DNA of 21,778 nt from Tardiphaga sp. Its GTDB lineage: Bacteria > Pseudomonadota > Alphaproteobacteria > Rhizobiales > Xanthobacteraceae. Positions 1-6,761 of the stretch are shown here, in pieces. The DNA is taken from assembly GCA_028290765.1 (NCBI GenBank), contig JAQGJF010000684.1:1-21778 (forward strand), given 5' to 3'. How positions within the stretch are numbered: the stretch's first letter is position 1; each line of letters opens with the position of its first letter. Under the pieces are notes generated by a model. That model was not told where the DNA came from, made no database searches, and saw nothing but the letters and a program-made list of their open reading frames with translations. The translations under genes were made by a program, and so were the position numbers.

Positions 1-443
1 GTCGGCCGCAAATCGTTCATCAGCCGTTCGTTGAGAAAGCTGGGAGCCGAATTGCCCTTGGCATCGGCATTCAGGATGGCCATGTCGACCGCGAGATCGC
101 GCTCGCCGCCACCGGCGGCGACGATCATGTCCATCCTCGCCAGGATCTCCTTGTTGCCTTTCACGCCCGCGGAATCCAGTGCCAGCCCGGCGGCATAGGT
201 GCCGATGCGCTGCCAGGCTTCCATCTGGCGCTGATCGCCCTTTTTCGGGATCTGGGCGTCGAACGAGACCGGGGCCAGCGGGTGCACGACGTAGGGCGCA
301 AAGCCCTTTTCATCGACGTTGACCCGCCGCTGCAAAAGCGCGTCCCAGTTCGCATCGAGCCCCTCGTTGAGCGAGGTCGAAAGGCCGATACCGGTGATCC
401 AGGCTTCCACTGGTCCCGCGTTCGCTGATTTCGTCTCAGTCAT
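1..443 (-). CDS. beta-ketoacyl-ACP synthase, N-terminal part (VLCFA cluster), truncated by window edge
   Basis: This is the first ~147 codons of a ketosynthase, read leftwards from ATG 441-443 and cut by the window edge. The product begins MTETKSANAGPVEAWITGIG and continues with the N-terminal thiolase-fold core of KAS II (FabF) proteins, including VAAGGGERD and FLNERLMNDL. The catalytic Cys-His-His lies outside the window. The start overlaps the end of the fabZ-like gene by 8 nt (436-443, ATGACTGA), so translation is probably coupled. In rhizobia the order acpXL-fabZ-fabF2-fabF1-adh-lpxXL builds the 27-hydroxyoctacosanoate chain of lipid A. By position this should be the fabF2-type condensing enzyme that elongates acyl-AcpXL in the cytosol. 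Family is secure; the exact paralogue is inferred from context. Confidence 0.85.
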   Translation of the reverse strand, partial: MTETKSANAGPVEAWITGIGLSTSLNEGLDANWDALLQRRVNVDEKGFAPYVVHPLAPVSFDAQIPKKGDQRQMEAWQRIGTYAAGLALDSAGVKGNKEILARMDMIVAAGGGERDLAVDMAILNADAKGNSAPSFLNERLMNDLRP

Positions 444-909
444 GGGGAATTGCCTGTTGCGGGAAGCCGATGCGCTTGGCCATGGCTTCCATGTGGCCGC
501 GCAACTCCGCATTCGGGAACGGAGCATGACGCAGCGTGAGCGTTGCATTGCTGACCAGCTTGCCGCCGACGCTGATCTTCGCGTCGGTGATGGTAAAGCC
601 GGAGCCCTCGTGAACGATACTGGCGTCTATTTTCAAGGTGTCGCCAGGAACCACGAAGCTTCTCATCTTGGCTTCCTTGACCGCGGCAAGAAACGCCATG
701 CGCTCGAATTTCATGAGCGCGATCAGCAGCCAGCCCGAGGTCTGCGCCATCGCTTCGATCAGCAGCACACCCGGCATCAGCGGATGGCCGGGAAAATGAC
801 CCTCGAAGATCGTGCTTTCCTTCGGCACCTGCGCCTCGACCGTGATCCTGCGCTCGCCGATATCGAGGTCGGTGATGCGGTCGATCAGGTGAAAATATTC
901 GAGGTGCAT
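436..909 (-). CDS. fabZ: 3-hydroxyacyl-ACP dehydratase, FabZ-like, of the lipid A VLCFA cluster
   Basis: A 157-aa single hotdog-fold protein. The FabZ active-site block GHFPGHPLMPGVLLIEAMAQ is present, with the expected catalytic His38 (GHFPG) and Glu52 (LIEAMAQ) 14 residues apart, as in E. coli FabZ. It should dehydrate 3-hydroxyacyl-ACP to trans-2-enoyl-ACP during chain elongation in the cytosol. It starts 10 nt after the acpXL stop and overlaps the downstream ketosynthase by 8 nt, so the three are almost certainly one transcript. This neighbourhood suggests a dedicated copy working on AcpXL-bound chains rather than the housekeeping FabZ. The C-terminal ~25 residues (HMEAMAKRIGFPQQAIPHD at the end) extend past the hotdog core. 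Confidence 0.9.
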   Translation of the reverse strand: MHLEYFHLIDRITDLDIGERRITVEAQVPKESTIFEGHFPGHPLMPGVLLIEAMAQTSGWLLIALMKFERMAFLAAVKEAKMRSFVVPGDTLKIDASIVHEGSGFTITDAKISVGGKLVSNATLTLRHAPFPNAELRGHMEAMAKRIGFPQQAIPHD

Positions 910-919
910 GGCGGCGGCG

Positions 920-1201
920 TTACGCGCCCTTGGCAGCGACCAATTCGTCGATGCGCGCGCTGAGGTTTTTCAGGACAAAGTACTGCTCGGTGGTCGCCTT
1001 GCCGTCGTTGACCTCCTGCGTCCATTTTTCCAGCGGCAGCTTGATCCCGAACGCCTTGTCGATGGCGAACGCGATGTCGAGGAAGTCCAGGCTGTCGATG
1101 CCCAAATCGTCAATCGCGTGGCTTTCTGGCGTGATCGTATCGCGGGGGATGTCGCAGGTTTCCGCAATGATCGTGGCGACCTGATCGAATGTGGTGGACA
1201 T
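920..1201 (-). CDS. acpXL: acyl carrier protein AcpXL (very-long-chain fatty acid carrier)
   Basis: A 93-aa acidic carrier protein starting [15 protein letters not shown]. The 4'-phosphopantetheine site is Ser37 in [13 protein letters not shown], and the C-terminal half ([19 protein letters not shown]) has the extended form seen in AcpXL rather than the ~78-aa housekeeping AcpP. It carries the growing C26-C28 (omega-1)-hydroxy acyl chain that LpxXL transfers to lipid A. I chose ATG 1199-1201 because AAAGG lies 7 nt upstream; the adjacent ATG at 1202-1204 (adding one Met) is equally possible. A longer reading frame runs to 1285 but has no ribosome site and matches no family extension. It is the first gene of the leftward operon acpXL-fabZ-fabF. 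Confidence 0.92.
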   Translation of the reverse strand: MSTTFDQVATIIAETCDIPRDTITPESHAIDDLGIDSLDFLDIAFAIDKAFGIKLPLEKWTQEVNDGKATTEQYFVLKNLSARIDELVAAKGA

Positions 1202-1283
1202 CATTAAGCCTTTGATATATTTGAGATAAATGTCGAAACGGCAAGGGGCGGGAGGGTGGTTCGCCGGGGGACCCTTTTCCGTC

Positions 1284-1305
1284 ATACGGGGTTGAGTGCC
1301 CGTAT
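1284..1305. promoter_or_regulatory. inverted repeat ATACGGG-N8-CCCGTAT upstream of acpXL
   Basis: A perfect 7-bp inverted repeat with an 8-nt spacer, 83-104 nt upstream of the acpXL start. It could be an operator for the operon, or a hairpin behind the small gene ending at 1425, though no T-run follows on either strand. The half-sites resemble the TACGGG dyads in front of the two mcp genes but face the opposite way. Function is unknown. Confidence 0.3.
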
Positions 1306-1424
1306 ATCGGAGCGTCGCCCTGAGTTCAATGGCAGCGGACTAGCCTCGTGGCCCGGGTTTTGGGACGAGCGGCTTCGGCGAGCCAGGAAACATGAGAGAA
1401 AGCCGAAAGAAACGCGAGCGAACC

Positions 1425-1769
1425 TCAGCTGTGCGGCGAGGAGATATGCGCGCAATCCCGGCGGCCCATCAGCACGCAATCCTGAGTCTTGCGCAGATCG
1501 GCGATGCTCATCGCGAGCCAGATCCCGATCGCGGTCAACGCCACCGTGAAGGCGAAAGCCGCCGTATTCGCCAGCATGCGATGGCGAAAGTCGTCCGGCT
1601 CGTCGCGGCCGCGTTCATAACGCGACAGGTCGTTCGGTTCTGGGGCGTCACGCAGTGACGGCTCTGCAGGGGAGCGTGTGCGCTGCAGCGGAGGCCGGCT
1701 TGTGGTGCGCGGACGGAATTTGAGCACGCGATGCTCATCGTCTGCCGTGATGGGAAGCTGGTTCTTCAT
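1425..1769 (-). CDS. small single-TM protein of unknown function
   Basis: A 114-aa protein with a basic, Pro/Arg-rich and probably disordered N-terminal ~60 residues. One hydrophobic helix follows at about residues 69-90 (ANTAAFAFTVALTAIGIWLA), then a short tail with two cysteines (Cys98, Cys106) in RKTQDCVLMGRRDCAHI. The positive residues before the helix predict an inner-membrane protein with the Cys-bearing tail outside. I recognise no named family; the composition and tail resemble small hypothetical proteins common in Bradyrhizobium, from memory only. No strong Shine-Dalgarno is visible before ATG 1767-1769. It is separated from acpXL by ~220 nt and from the channel gene by ~90 nt, so it is probably its own unit. 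Confidence 0.65.
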   Translation of the reverse strand: MKNQLPITADDEHRVLKFRPRTTSRPPLQRTRSPAEPSLRDAPEPNDLSRYERGRDEPDDFRHRMLANTAAFAFTVALTAIGIWLAMSIADLRKTQDCVLMGRRDCAHISSPHS

Positions 1770-1858
1770 TGGCGCCGGTTCGTAGCGTTCACCAAATTAC
1801 TTTATCACGCCGATAGCGTATCCGACAAATAAAGTCCGCATAGCACGAATGCGGCAAC

Positions 1859-2743
1859 CTATTCCTGATGGGTCTCGTGGAACCGGCCGTATCCCACCTT
1901 GAGCCGGCCATCCTCCAGGGTCTCCATGATATCGGCGTAGCGGTGGCCATGCTTGATCCGATGGTGCTCGTAGGCCTTTCGCGCGTGGACGGTCTGGGCC
2001 GCGACCTCGTCATATCCCGACACCACGACGACCAGGCCGATATTGGCCGCCGCCATGCCGTCCGGGCCGAGGCCGTAAAGCGGACTGTTTTCATCGATCA
2101 CATGAAACAGCGTCCAGCTCAGCACCAGCGCCGGACTTTCGTTTCTTTGCAGCGCCAACTCGGTAAAGCGCCGGGTCCGGCGCCCTTCCTGGGTCACTTC
2201 GTTTCGGAGCATCCACAGCGTGGCGGTCGCGTTGCCGATCAGGGTGTTGCGCTCGTTGGCAAAGCGCATCATCAGCGTCGGATTGCCGTCATAAACCGAA
2301 ATGACGGGATGTTCGGCAAACAGCAGTCGCGCATCAGGTCTTGCGAAGCGCGCGAAGATCAGCCCCGTCATCAGCGACATCGAAAATATACCCGTGAACA
2401 GTTCCACGGTGGCGATGAAATGCCCGTAATGGGTTTGCGGGTGCATGTCGCCGTAGCCGGCGGTCGAAAGCGTCTCGATGCTGAAATAGAGATAATCGAT
2501 ATAGGCGCCGCCGGGCACGTTCGCGATCGGCCGATCGCCGATCCAGTAGAACGACGCAAACAACGCGTTGAAGACCAGGAAGACGAGAGCCGCGCCGCCG
2601 ATGAAGGAAGGCCAGGAGGCCGTCATGCAGCGATGGCTGATATCGGTCCAGAAATGCAGGTGCAAGCCCTCGGTGACGACCTCGCGTTCGCCAAGCCGGA
2701 GGATCCGCGATTTCGTTGCCTTCTCGCTTCGAGGCTTTGCCAT
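1859..2743 (-). CDS. inward-rectifier (KirBac-type) potassium channel
   Basis: A 294-aa protein with the two-TM Kir layout. An N-terminal amphipathic segment (HLHFWTDISHRCM, ~28-40) precedes TM1 (~46-70), a pore helix (~82-93), the selectivity filter at 94-99, TM2 (~106-133) and a long C-terminal immunoglobulin-like cytoplasmic domain (~140-290, starting FARFARPDARLLFAE). The filter context LSTAGYGDMHPQT matches KirBac proteins except that Ala replaces the usual Val/Ile of T(V/I)GYG. It should form a K+-selective tetramer in the inner membrane, gated from the cytoplasm. The start lies 3 nt after the mgtC-like stop, so the two are co-transcribed. Family is secure; conductance properties are not. 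Confidence 0.92.
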   Translation of the reverse strand: MAKPRSEKATKSRILRLGEREVVTEGLHLHFWTDISHRCMTASWPSFIGGAALVFLVFNALFASFYWIGDRPIANVPGGAYIDYLYFSIETLSTAGYGDMHPQTHYGHFIATVELFTGIFSMSLMTGLIFARFARPDARLLFAEHPVISVYDGNPTLMMRFANERNTLIGNATATLWMLRNEVTQEGRRTRRFTELALQRNESPALVLSWTLFHVIDENSPLYGLGPDGMAAANIGLVVVVSGYDEVAAQTVHARKAYEHHRIKHGHRYADIMETLEDGRLKVGYGRFHETHQE

Positions 2744-2746
2744 GCG

Positions 2747-3256
2747 CTAGGTCGCCGACCGGTCCGTTGGCGGAACAACACTTGCCGTTTTCTCAGGGGA
2801 GGCCGCTTTGCCGCCGAGCGCGCGGTGCAGCCATCGCTCGATGCGGCCGCCCGCGATCAGGACCGCAAAGGTCATGGCGAGGGCGATCGCGACGATCCGC
2901 CATTGTCCCGCGCCGCACAGGATGCCGACGCATGCGGTGAGCCAGGTGCATGCGGCGCTGGTCAGTCCGTGAATCCGGAAATGGTCGTCGGCGCGAAAGA
3001 TCACGCCGGCGCCGAGAAAGCCGATCCCGGTCAGGAGACCCTGAATGACCCGGCTGGTGGCGTCGGAGATCTTGAGCGGCTCGACGGACTGGTTCGACAG
3101 CAGCACGATCACGGCCGCGGCAAGGCTGACCAGTCCGAGCGTCCGCAAACCGATCGGTTTGCCGTGAAGATCGCGATTGAGGCCGATCGCGCCTCCCGCC
3201 AGCGTGGCGACGCCGAGACGCAGAATAATTTCCGACCAGTCGAGCAATGCCGTCAT
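2747..3256 (-). CDS. MgtC/SapB family inner-membrane protein
   Basis: A 169-aa protein with about four to five TM helices. It carries the MgtC-family signatures: GGAIGLNRDLHGKPIGLRT near the N-terminus, QGLLTGIGFLGAGVIFR in the middle, then HGLTSAACTWLTACVGI. It lacks the soluble C-terminal ACT-like domain of Salmonella MgtC, so it is the short SapB/YhiD form. Roles for this family include acting on F-type ATP synthase and survival in low Mg2+; none can be assigned here. I place the start at ATG 3254-3256 (MTALLDWSEI). A frame open to 3397 would translate through a dispersed palindrome, and its first 47 residues match nothing. The K+ channel follows 3 nt later, suggesting an ion-homeostasis pair. 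Confidence 0.88.
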   Translation of the reverse strand: MTALLDWSEIILRLGVATLAGGAIGLNRDLHGKPIGLRTLGLVSLAAAVIVLLSNQSVEPLKISDATSRVIQGLLTGIGFLGAGVIFRADDHFRIHGLTSAACTWLTACVGILCGAGQWRIVAIALAMTFAVLIAGGRIERWLHRALGGKAASPEKTASVVPPTDRSAT

Positions 3257-3315
3257 CTCCCGGGCCAAGGGCTCACGATAGGCGATGGTCGGGCGTGTCA
3301 CAATCGCGGAGTTGA

Positions 3316-3414
3316 CTAGAGCCCCGTTTCGATAGAATCGAAACGTGGCTCTAGATTCGTTATTTTGACGCGTTTTCTTGACGCGAACCGGGTCCACTTC
3401 GCTGGAAAACGCTT
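3316..3414. repeat. composite palindromic dispersed repeat (Bradyrhizobium type)
   Basis: Two adjacent stem-forming parts. Part 1 (3316-3354) has 18-nt arms, CTAGAGCC..GTTTCGAT against ATCGAAAC..GGCTCTAG, with one mismatch and a 3-nt centre. Part 2 (about 3370-3414) is bounded by GCGTTTTC and GAAAACGC around CGCGAACCGGGTCCACTTCG. I recognise this arrangement as a high-copy intergenic element of Bradyrhizobium-type genomes; copy number could not be checked. It lies between the mgtC-like gene and the divergently placed end of the peroxidase-related gene, and may form a hairpin in the mgtC leader. Confidence 0.75.
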
Positions 3415-3437
3415 TGGCGCCGCGATCGCGCCACGTA

Positions 3438-4016
3438 TTATTTCGGCAGGCGCCCCATCAGGTAGAATTCGTCGTTCGGGCGCATTCCCGTCACGTTGGC
3501 CATCCGGTTCGACAGCGCGAAGAACGCCGCGATCGCGGCGATATCCCAGACGTCGTCATCGGAAAAGCCGTGCGCGCCGATCTCGGCGAAATCCTGCTCG
3601 GATATTTTGTGCGCCTCGGCGCTCACCTTCATGGCGAAGTCGAGCATGGCTGTCTGGCGCGGCGTGATGTCGGCCTTGCGGTAGTTGATGGCGATCTGGT
3701 CGGCGATCTGCGGGTTCTTGGCGCGGATGCGCAGGATGGCGCCGTGGGCGATGACGCAGTAATGGCACTGGTTGGCGCTCGAGGTGGCCACCACGATCAT
3801 CTCGCGTTCGGCCTTGGTCAGACCGCCTTCCTTGTCCATCAAGGCGTCGTGATAGGCGAAGAAGGCGCGAAACTCGTCGGGACGACAGGCGAGGCTGAGG
3901 AAGACGTTCGGAACGAAGCCGGATTTTTCCTGCACGGCAAGAATGCGGGCGCGGATGTCGTCGGGCAGTTTGTCGATCGGGGGCGTCGGGAAGCGTTTCA
4001 CCATCGGCTGCGTCAT
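3438..4016 (-). CDS. AhpD-like / carboxymuconolactone decarboxylase family peroxidase-related protein
   Basis: A 192-aa all-helical protein with the AhpD-type redox centre Cys84-His-Tyr-Cys87 followed by His91 (NQCHYCVIAHG). It matches the 'uncharacterised peroxidase-related' branch of the CMD fold in length and in blocks such as LTKAEREMIVVATSSANQC and TPRQTAMLDFAMKVS. The CxxC-His set is expected to give disulfide reductase or peroxidase activity in the cytosol; the physiological substrate is unknown. I chose ATG 4014-4016 (MTQPMVKRF). MVKRF at 4004 is an alternative, and a further upstream ATG at 4094 adds 26 unlike residues. It is 128 nt downstream of the HerA-type ATPase gene on the same strand. 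Confidence 0.82.
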   Translation of the reverse strand: MTQPMVKRFPTPPIDKLPDDIRARILAVQEKSGFVPNVFLSLACRPDEFRAFFAYHDALMDKEGGLTKAEREMIVVATSSANQCHYCVIAHGAILRIRAKNPQIADQIAINYRKADITPRQTAMLDFAMKVSAEAHKISEQDFAEIGAHGFSDDDVWDIAAIAAFFALSNRMANVTGMRPNDEFYLMGRLPK

Positions 4017-4096
4017 GATTTTGGGTCCAGTCCGAGCGGTTGATGCTCGGCCGTGACCATAATCGATCGCCGGGGCGACGAAAAGCGCTCGCACGG

Positions 4097-4120
4097 CCAG
4101 CCGCGAAAGCCTGCGGCCGG
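4097..4120 (-). terminator. possible hairpin terminator behind the HerA-type gene
   Basis: Read leftwards, an 8-bp stem (CCGGCCGC / GCGGCTGG, one G-T pair) encloses an 8-nt loop, 25-48 nt after the ATPase stop. Only a short TTTT occurs about ten nt further on, so intrinsic termination is uncertain. Confidence 0.3.
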
Positions 4121-4144
4121 ATCTGGATTGTCAGATCGGTATTG

Positions 4145-5890
4145 TCAGCGCAGCGGCTTTTTCAGCAGCGAGAAGCGATCGGGGTCGAGACCCAACGACG
4201 GCTGCAGCATCGGCGCTTCCATGGTGCGCGGCGCGGGCCGTTCCACCACGGGATCGTTCGGCACATCGCGATGCGACGTCGCTCCGCGCCAGCGTTCGAG
4301 CACGACGCTGACGAAGTGCATGTCGTGGCCGGCGGCGGCGGACGGCACCGTCGATATCGTGGCCTCGGAGCGCGGCAACTGGTGGGCGGGTACTTCCTTG
4401 AAGCGCAAGCGGGTCGGCAGCGCCACGCCTTCACCGAAAGCGAGCACTTCGCGGGTGCCGAGCGAGGGAACGAACGACAGCAGATTCGCCGCGGCGTCCG
4501 AAACCGCCGAGCGCAACAGCGCCTGGTCGCGATCGTTGGCAAGGCGCATGGCGAACAGCGTATTGCATTGGGAGAGGATGGTCGCATCGAGCTCGGCCGG
4601 GCGCTGCGTGACCAGTCCGAGATACACGCCGTATTTGCGGCCTTCCTTGGCGATGCGCGCGACCGCCTTGCGGGTCGGTCCAAAGCCGATGTTGCGGTCG
4701 GCGGAGGCATAGCGGTGCGCTTCCTCGCAGACGAACAGCAGCGGCGAAACGCCGTCGCTCCACAGGCCGAAATCGAACGCCATGCGGCACAGCACCGACA
4801 CCACGGAATCGACCACCTCGGCCGGAAAGCCGGCCAATTGCATGATCGTCATCGGCTTGCCGTTCGCCGGCAGCCTGAACAGGTGGCTGATGACTTCCGC
4901 CATGGTGTCGCCGCCGACATTGGCATTGTCGAACATGAAGGCGTAGCGCGGGTCGTTGCGCACGGTTTCGATGCGCGAAATCAGTTTGTGATAGATGATG
5001 CGCGACGAGCGGTTCTCGAGCTTGCCCATGCGCTCGTCGATCAGCGAAATCAGGTCGACCAGACGATACGGCACCGGGGTGTCGGCGGTGTAGCCGATGC
5101 TCTTGGGGTCGATGCGCTTCAACCCGACCCGGTCGGCATTCTGGTATTGGGTGTAGATGCCCTTCGCCATCGGGATGACTTCGGCCAATATGTCGAGCTC
5201 TTCCGGCACGCCGGGCCGCCCGGCGAACAGCACGTCGACGATTTCCTCGAAATTGAACAGCCAGAACGGCAGCTTCAAATTGCGCGGATTGAGCACCAGC
5301 GAACGGTCGCCGAAGCAGCGGCCATATTCGTTGTGAACGTCGAGCAGGAAGATGCGAAGATTGGGACGGGATTTGAGAATTTCGTTGAGCAGCAGCGAGA
5401 CACCGCTCGATTTTCCGACGCCGGTAGAGCCGAGCACGGCGAAATGCTTGCTGAGCATTTCCTCGACATCGACATAGGCGATGACGGATTGATCCTGCTG
5501 CAGCGTGCCGACGTTGATCTGATCCGATCCCGACGGCGCGTACACCGTTCGCAGATCCTGGTTGGTGATCAGATCGACGGTGTCGCCGATCGCGGGATAG
5601 TTGGTCACGCCGCGCTGGAAACGCGGGCGCGCCGGGCCGCCGAGAATTTCGCCGAGCAGATCGACGGAAGCGATGGCGGTGTAATCGGCGGTCCCCAGAT
5701 TTTCGCAGGAGACCTCGGTGATCATCGCGACAATGGTGGAATTCGCGCAACGGATGCTGACGAAGCGGCCGACGGTGGCGCGCGCTTCCGAGGGCGCCAT
5801 GGCGTTGGCGGCCAGAAGTCCGGCCCGCGCCAATGAACCCCGCACCGAAATCACGCGGCCGAAAGCGGCCTTGGCTGTTGAATCTAGCAT
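4145..5890 (-). CDS. HerA-type hexameric DNA-translocase ATPase (DUF87 family)
   Basis: A 581-aa HerA/FtsK-superfamily ATPase. Residues ~8-145 form a beta-rich HAS-barrel-like domain (VISVRGSLARAG, VGRFVSIRCAN). Walker A is GSTGVGKS (154-161) and is followed by LLDVHNEYG (~182-190), typical of HerA. Walker B is LLFVCEEAH (384-392) with Glu389/Glu390. Sensor and arginine-finger motifs follow (KEGRKYGVYLGLVTQRPAEL and SQCNTLFAMRLANDRDQ, ~415-455). HerA enzymes form hexamers that pump DNA, usually with the nuclease NurA in end resection or with other effectors in defence systems. No NurA-like or other nuclease gene adjoins it: the neighbours are an AhpD-like gene and an empty stretch. It may therefore be a stand-alone housekeeping ATPase. 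Family is firm; the role is unknown. Confidence 0.9.
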   Translation of the reverse strand: MLDSTAKAAFGRVISVRGSLARAGLLAANAMAPSEARATVGRFVSIRCANSTIVAMITEVSCENLGTADYTAIASVDLLGEILGGPARPRFQRGVTNYPAIGDTVDLITNQDLRTVYAPSGSDQINVGTLQQDQSVIAYVDVEEMLSKHFAVLGSTGVGKSSGVSLLLNEILKSRPNLRIFLLDVHNEYGRCFGDRSLVLNPRNLKLPFWLFNFEEIVDVLFAGRPGVPEELDILAEVIPMAKGIYTQYQNADRVGLKRIDPKSIGYTADTPVPYRLVDLISLIDERMGKLENRSSRIIYHKLISRIETVRNDPRYAFMFDNANVGGDTMAEVISHLFRLPANGKPMTIMQLAGFPAEVVDSVVSVLCRMAFDFGLWSDGVSPLLFVCEEAHRYASADRNIGFGPTRKAVARIAKEGRKYGVYLGLVTQRPAELDATILSQCNTLFAMRLANDRDQALLRSAVSDAAANLLSFVPSLGTREVLAFGEGVALPTRLRFKEVPAHQLPRSEATISTVPSAAAGHDMHFVSVVLERWRGATSHRDVPNDPVVERPAPRTMEAPMLQPSLGLDPDRFSLLKKPLR

Positions 5891-6328
5891 GTCATGAGTT
5901 CGCGATTGCGCCCCTGGTTTCGGACATTATGCCGGAGGGGGACTGGAGAAAGCGTTAAGCGGGGAAGCTTCCAGTTTCATCAAAGCCGATGGTTTTTGTT
6001 CATGAACGAACGAGGCTTTTCGGCCGGACCTGTTCCGCGCGCCCCCCGCGATGGTTCGACGTGTTTCGTCTAACCCGTTGATCCAAAGGACTGATACCGG
6101 GGGCGCCCGACGCGAAAACAGGGCGCGGCGCGAATGAACTTCAGGGCAGCGATCGGCGACAAATCCTCGCCGAAGACCATGATACCTTTTGATTCCGCCC
6201 GCCATGTTCATCAAAGCATGCCTGACGCCGGCAGAAGGGGGCGCGCCGACCTCTTTTGCTTCCTGGCGCGGCTCTGCGCCTACTCGGCATAATCGACGCT
6301 TCGATCGAGCCGTGCAGGTATCTGGCGA
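5891..6328. other. 438-nt stretch without a convincing gene
   Basis: It lies between the HerA-type start and the merR stop. The open frames here are short (a 95-aa minus frame at 5927-6214 and a 75-aa plus frame at 6189-6416) and their translations are Arg/Pro/Ser-rich with no motif. A 10-bp palindrome GGAAGCTTCC sits at 5963-5972. Promoters for the HerA-type gene would be expected at the left end, but I see no good pair of hexamers. Confidence 0.5.
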
Positions 6329-6676
6329 TCAGTTCACGCTTGACAAGAAGCCAGCCAGAATTGTCCGGCTTTGGCTGAGCGTCTCGATACGTTCATCGAT
6401 GAGGCCGACCTGCTGAGCGAGTATTCTGCGCAGGTCGTTGCACGGCTTGAATGCCGGATCGTCGTTCGTCACGCACGGGAGCAACCGCTGGATTGTTTCA
6501 AGCGTCAGCCCGGCAGCGCCAAGCATTTTGATCCGCCGCACGGTTTTCTCTTCCACCGGGCCGTAGTCGCGATAACCGGAATCGGTTCGTTGCGGCGCAA
6601 GCAAACCTTCGCCTTCGTAGTAACGCAGCATTCGGACGCTGACTCCCGTCCTCCGGGAGAGTTCACCAATCTTCAC
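6329..6676 (-). CDS. MerR-family transcriptional regulator
   Basis: A 115-aa regulator. Residues 1-70 are a MerR winged helix-turn-helix (MKIGELSRRTGVSVRMLRYY, EGLLAPQRTDSGYRDY), followed by a dimerising coiled-coil helix (~80-110). Two cysteines, Cys68 and Cys79, flank the start of that helix (LLPCVTNDDPAFKPC). They do not match the metal ligands of MerR, CueR or ZntR, nor the four-Cys cluster of SoxR. The gene is divergent from a quinone-oxidoreductase-like gene, and the 85-nt space between them holds an elongated MerR-type promoter. Most likely it activates that gene and its own expression on sensing an electrophile, quinone or redox signal; the inducer is inferred, not seen. Confidence 0.88.
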   Translation of the reverse strand: MKIGELSRRTGVSVRMLRYYEGEGLLAPQRTDSGYRDYGPVEEKTVRRIKMLGAAGLTLETIQRLLPCVTNDDPAFKPCNDLRRILAQQVGLIDERIETLSQSRTILAGFLSSVN

Positions 6677-6688
6677 CTGAAAAACCTC

Positions 6689-6719
6689 TTGACCCTGACA
6701 GCGCTGTCAGACCTTACAG
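6689..6719 (+). promoter_or_regulatory. MerR-type promoter/operator with 19-bp spacer
   Basis: A -35 element TTGACC (6689-6694) and a -10-like TTACAG (6714-6719) are separated by 19 nt. The spacer contains the perfect 16-bp palindrome CTGACAGCGCTGTCAG (6695-6710). An over-long spacer around a dyad is the hallmark of promoters that MerR proteins untwist to activate. It faces the oxidoreductase gene, whose start codon is 43 nt downstream of the -10, and lies 13 nt from the merR start, so it can also repress merR. Confidence 0.8.
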
Positions 6720-6761
6720 ACTGTGCTCATCCAAGTGAAGTCCCCTTGTGAAGGAGCATCG

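Noticed and set aside
3257..3397. N-terminal extension of the mgtC-like gene
   Set aside because: It would translate a dispersed palindrome and matches no MgtC-family N-terminus.
4040..5836. 598-aa plus-strand open frame opposite the HerA-type gene
   Set aside because: Its translation is Arg/His/Gln-rich without motifs and it mirrors codon bias of the minus-strand gene, which has full ATPase motifs.
5927..6214. 95-aa minus-strand frame in the gap before merR
   Set aside because: No motif, no ribosome site and unlike composition; treated as non-coding.
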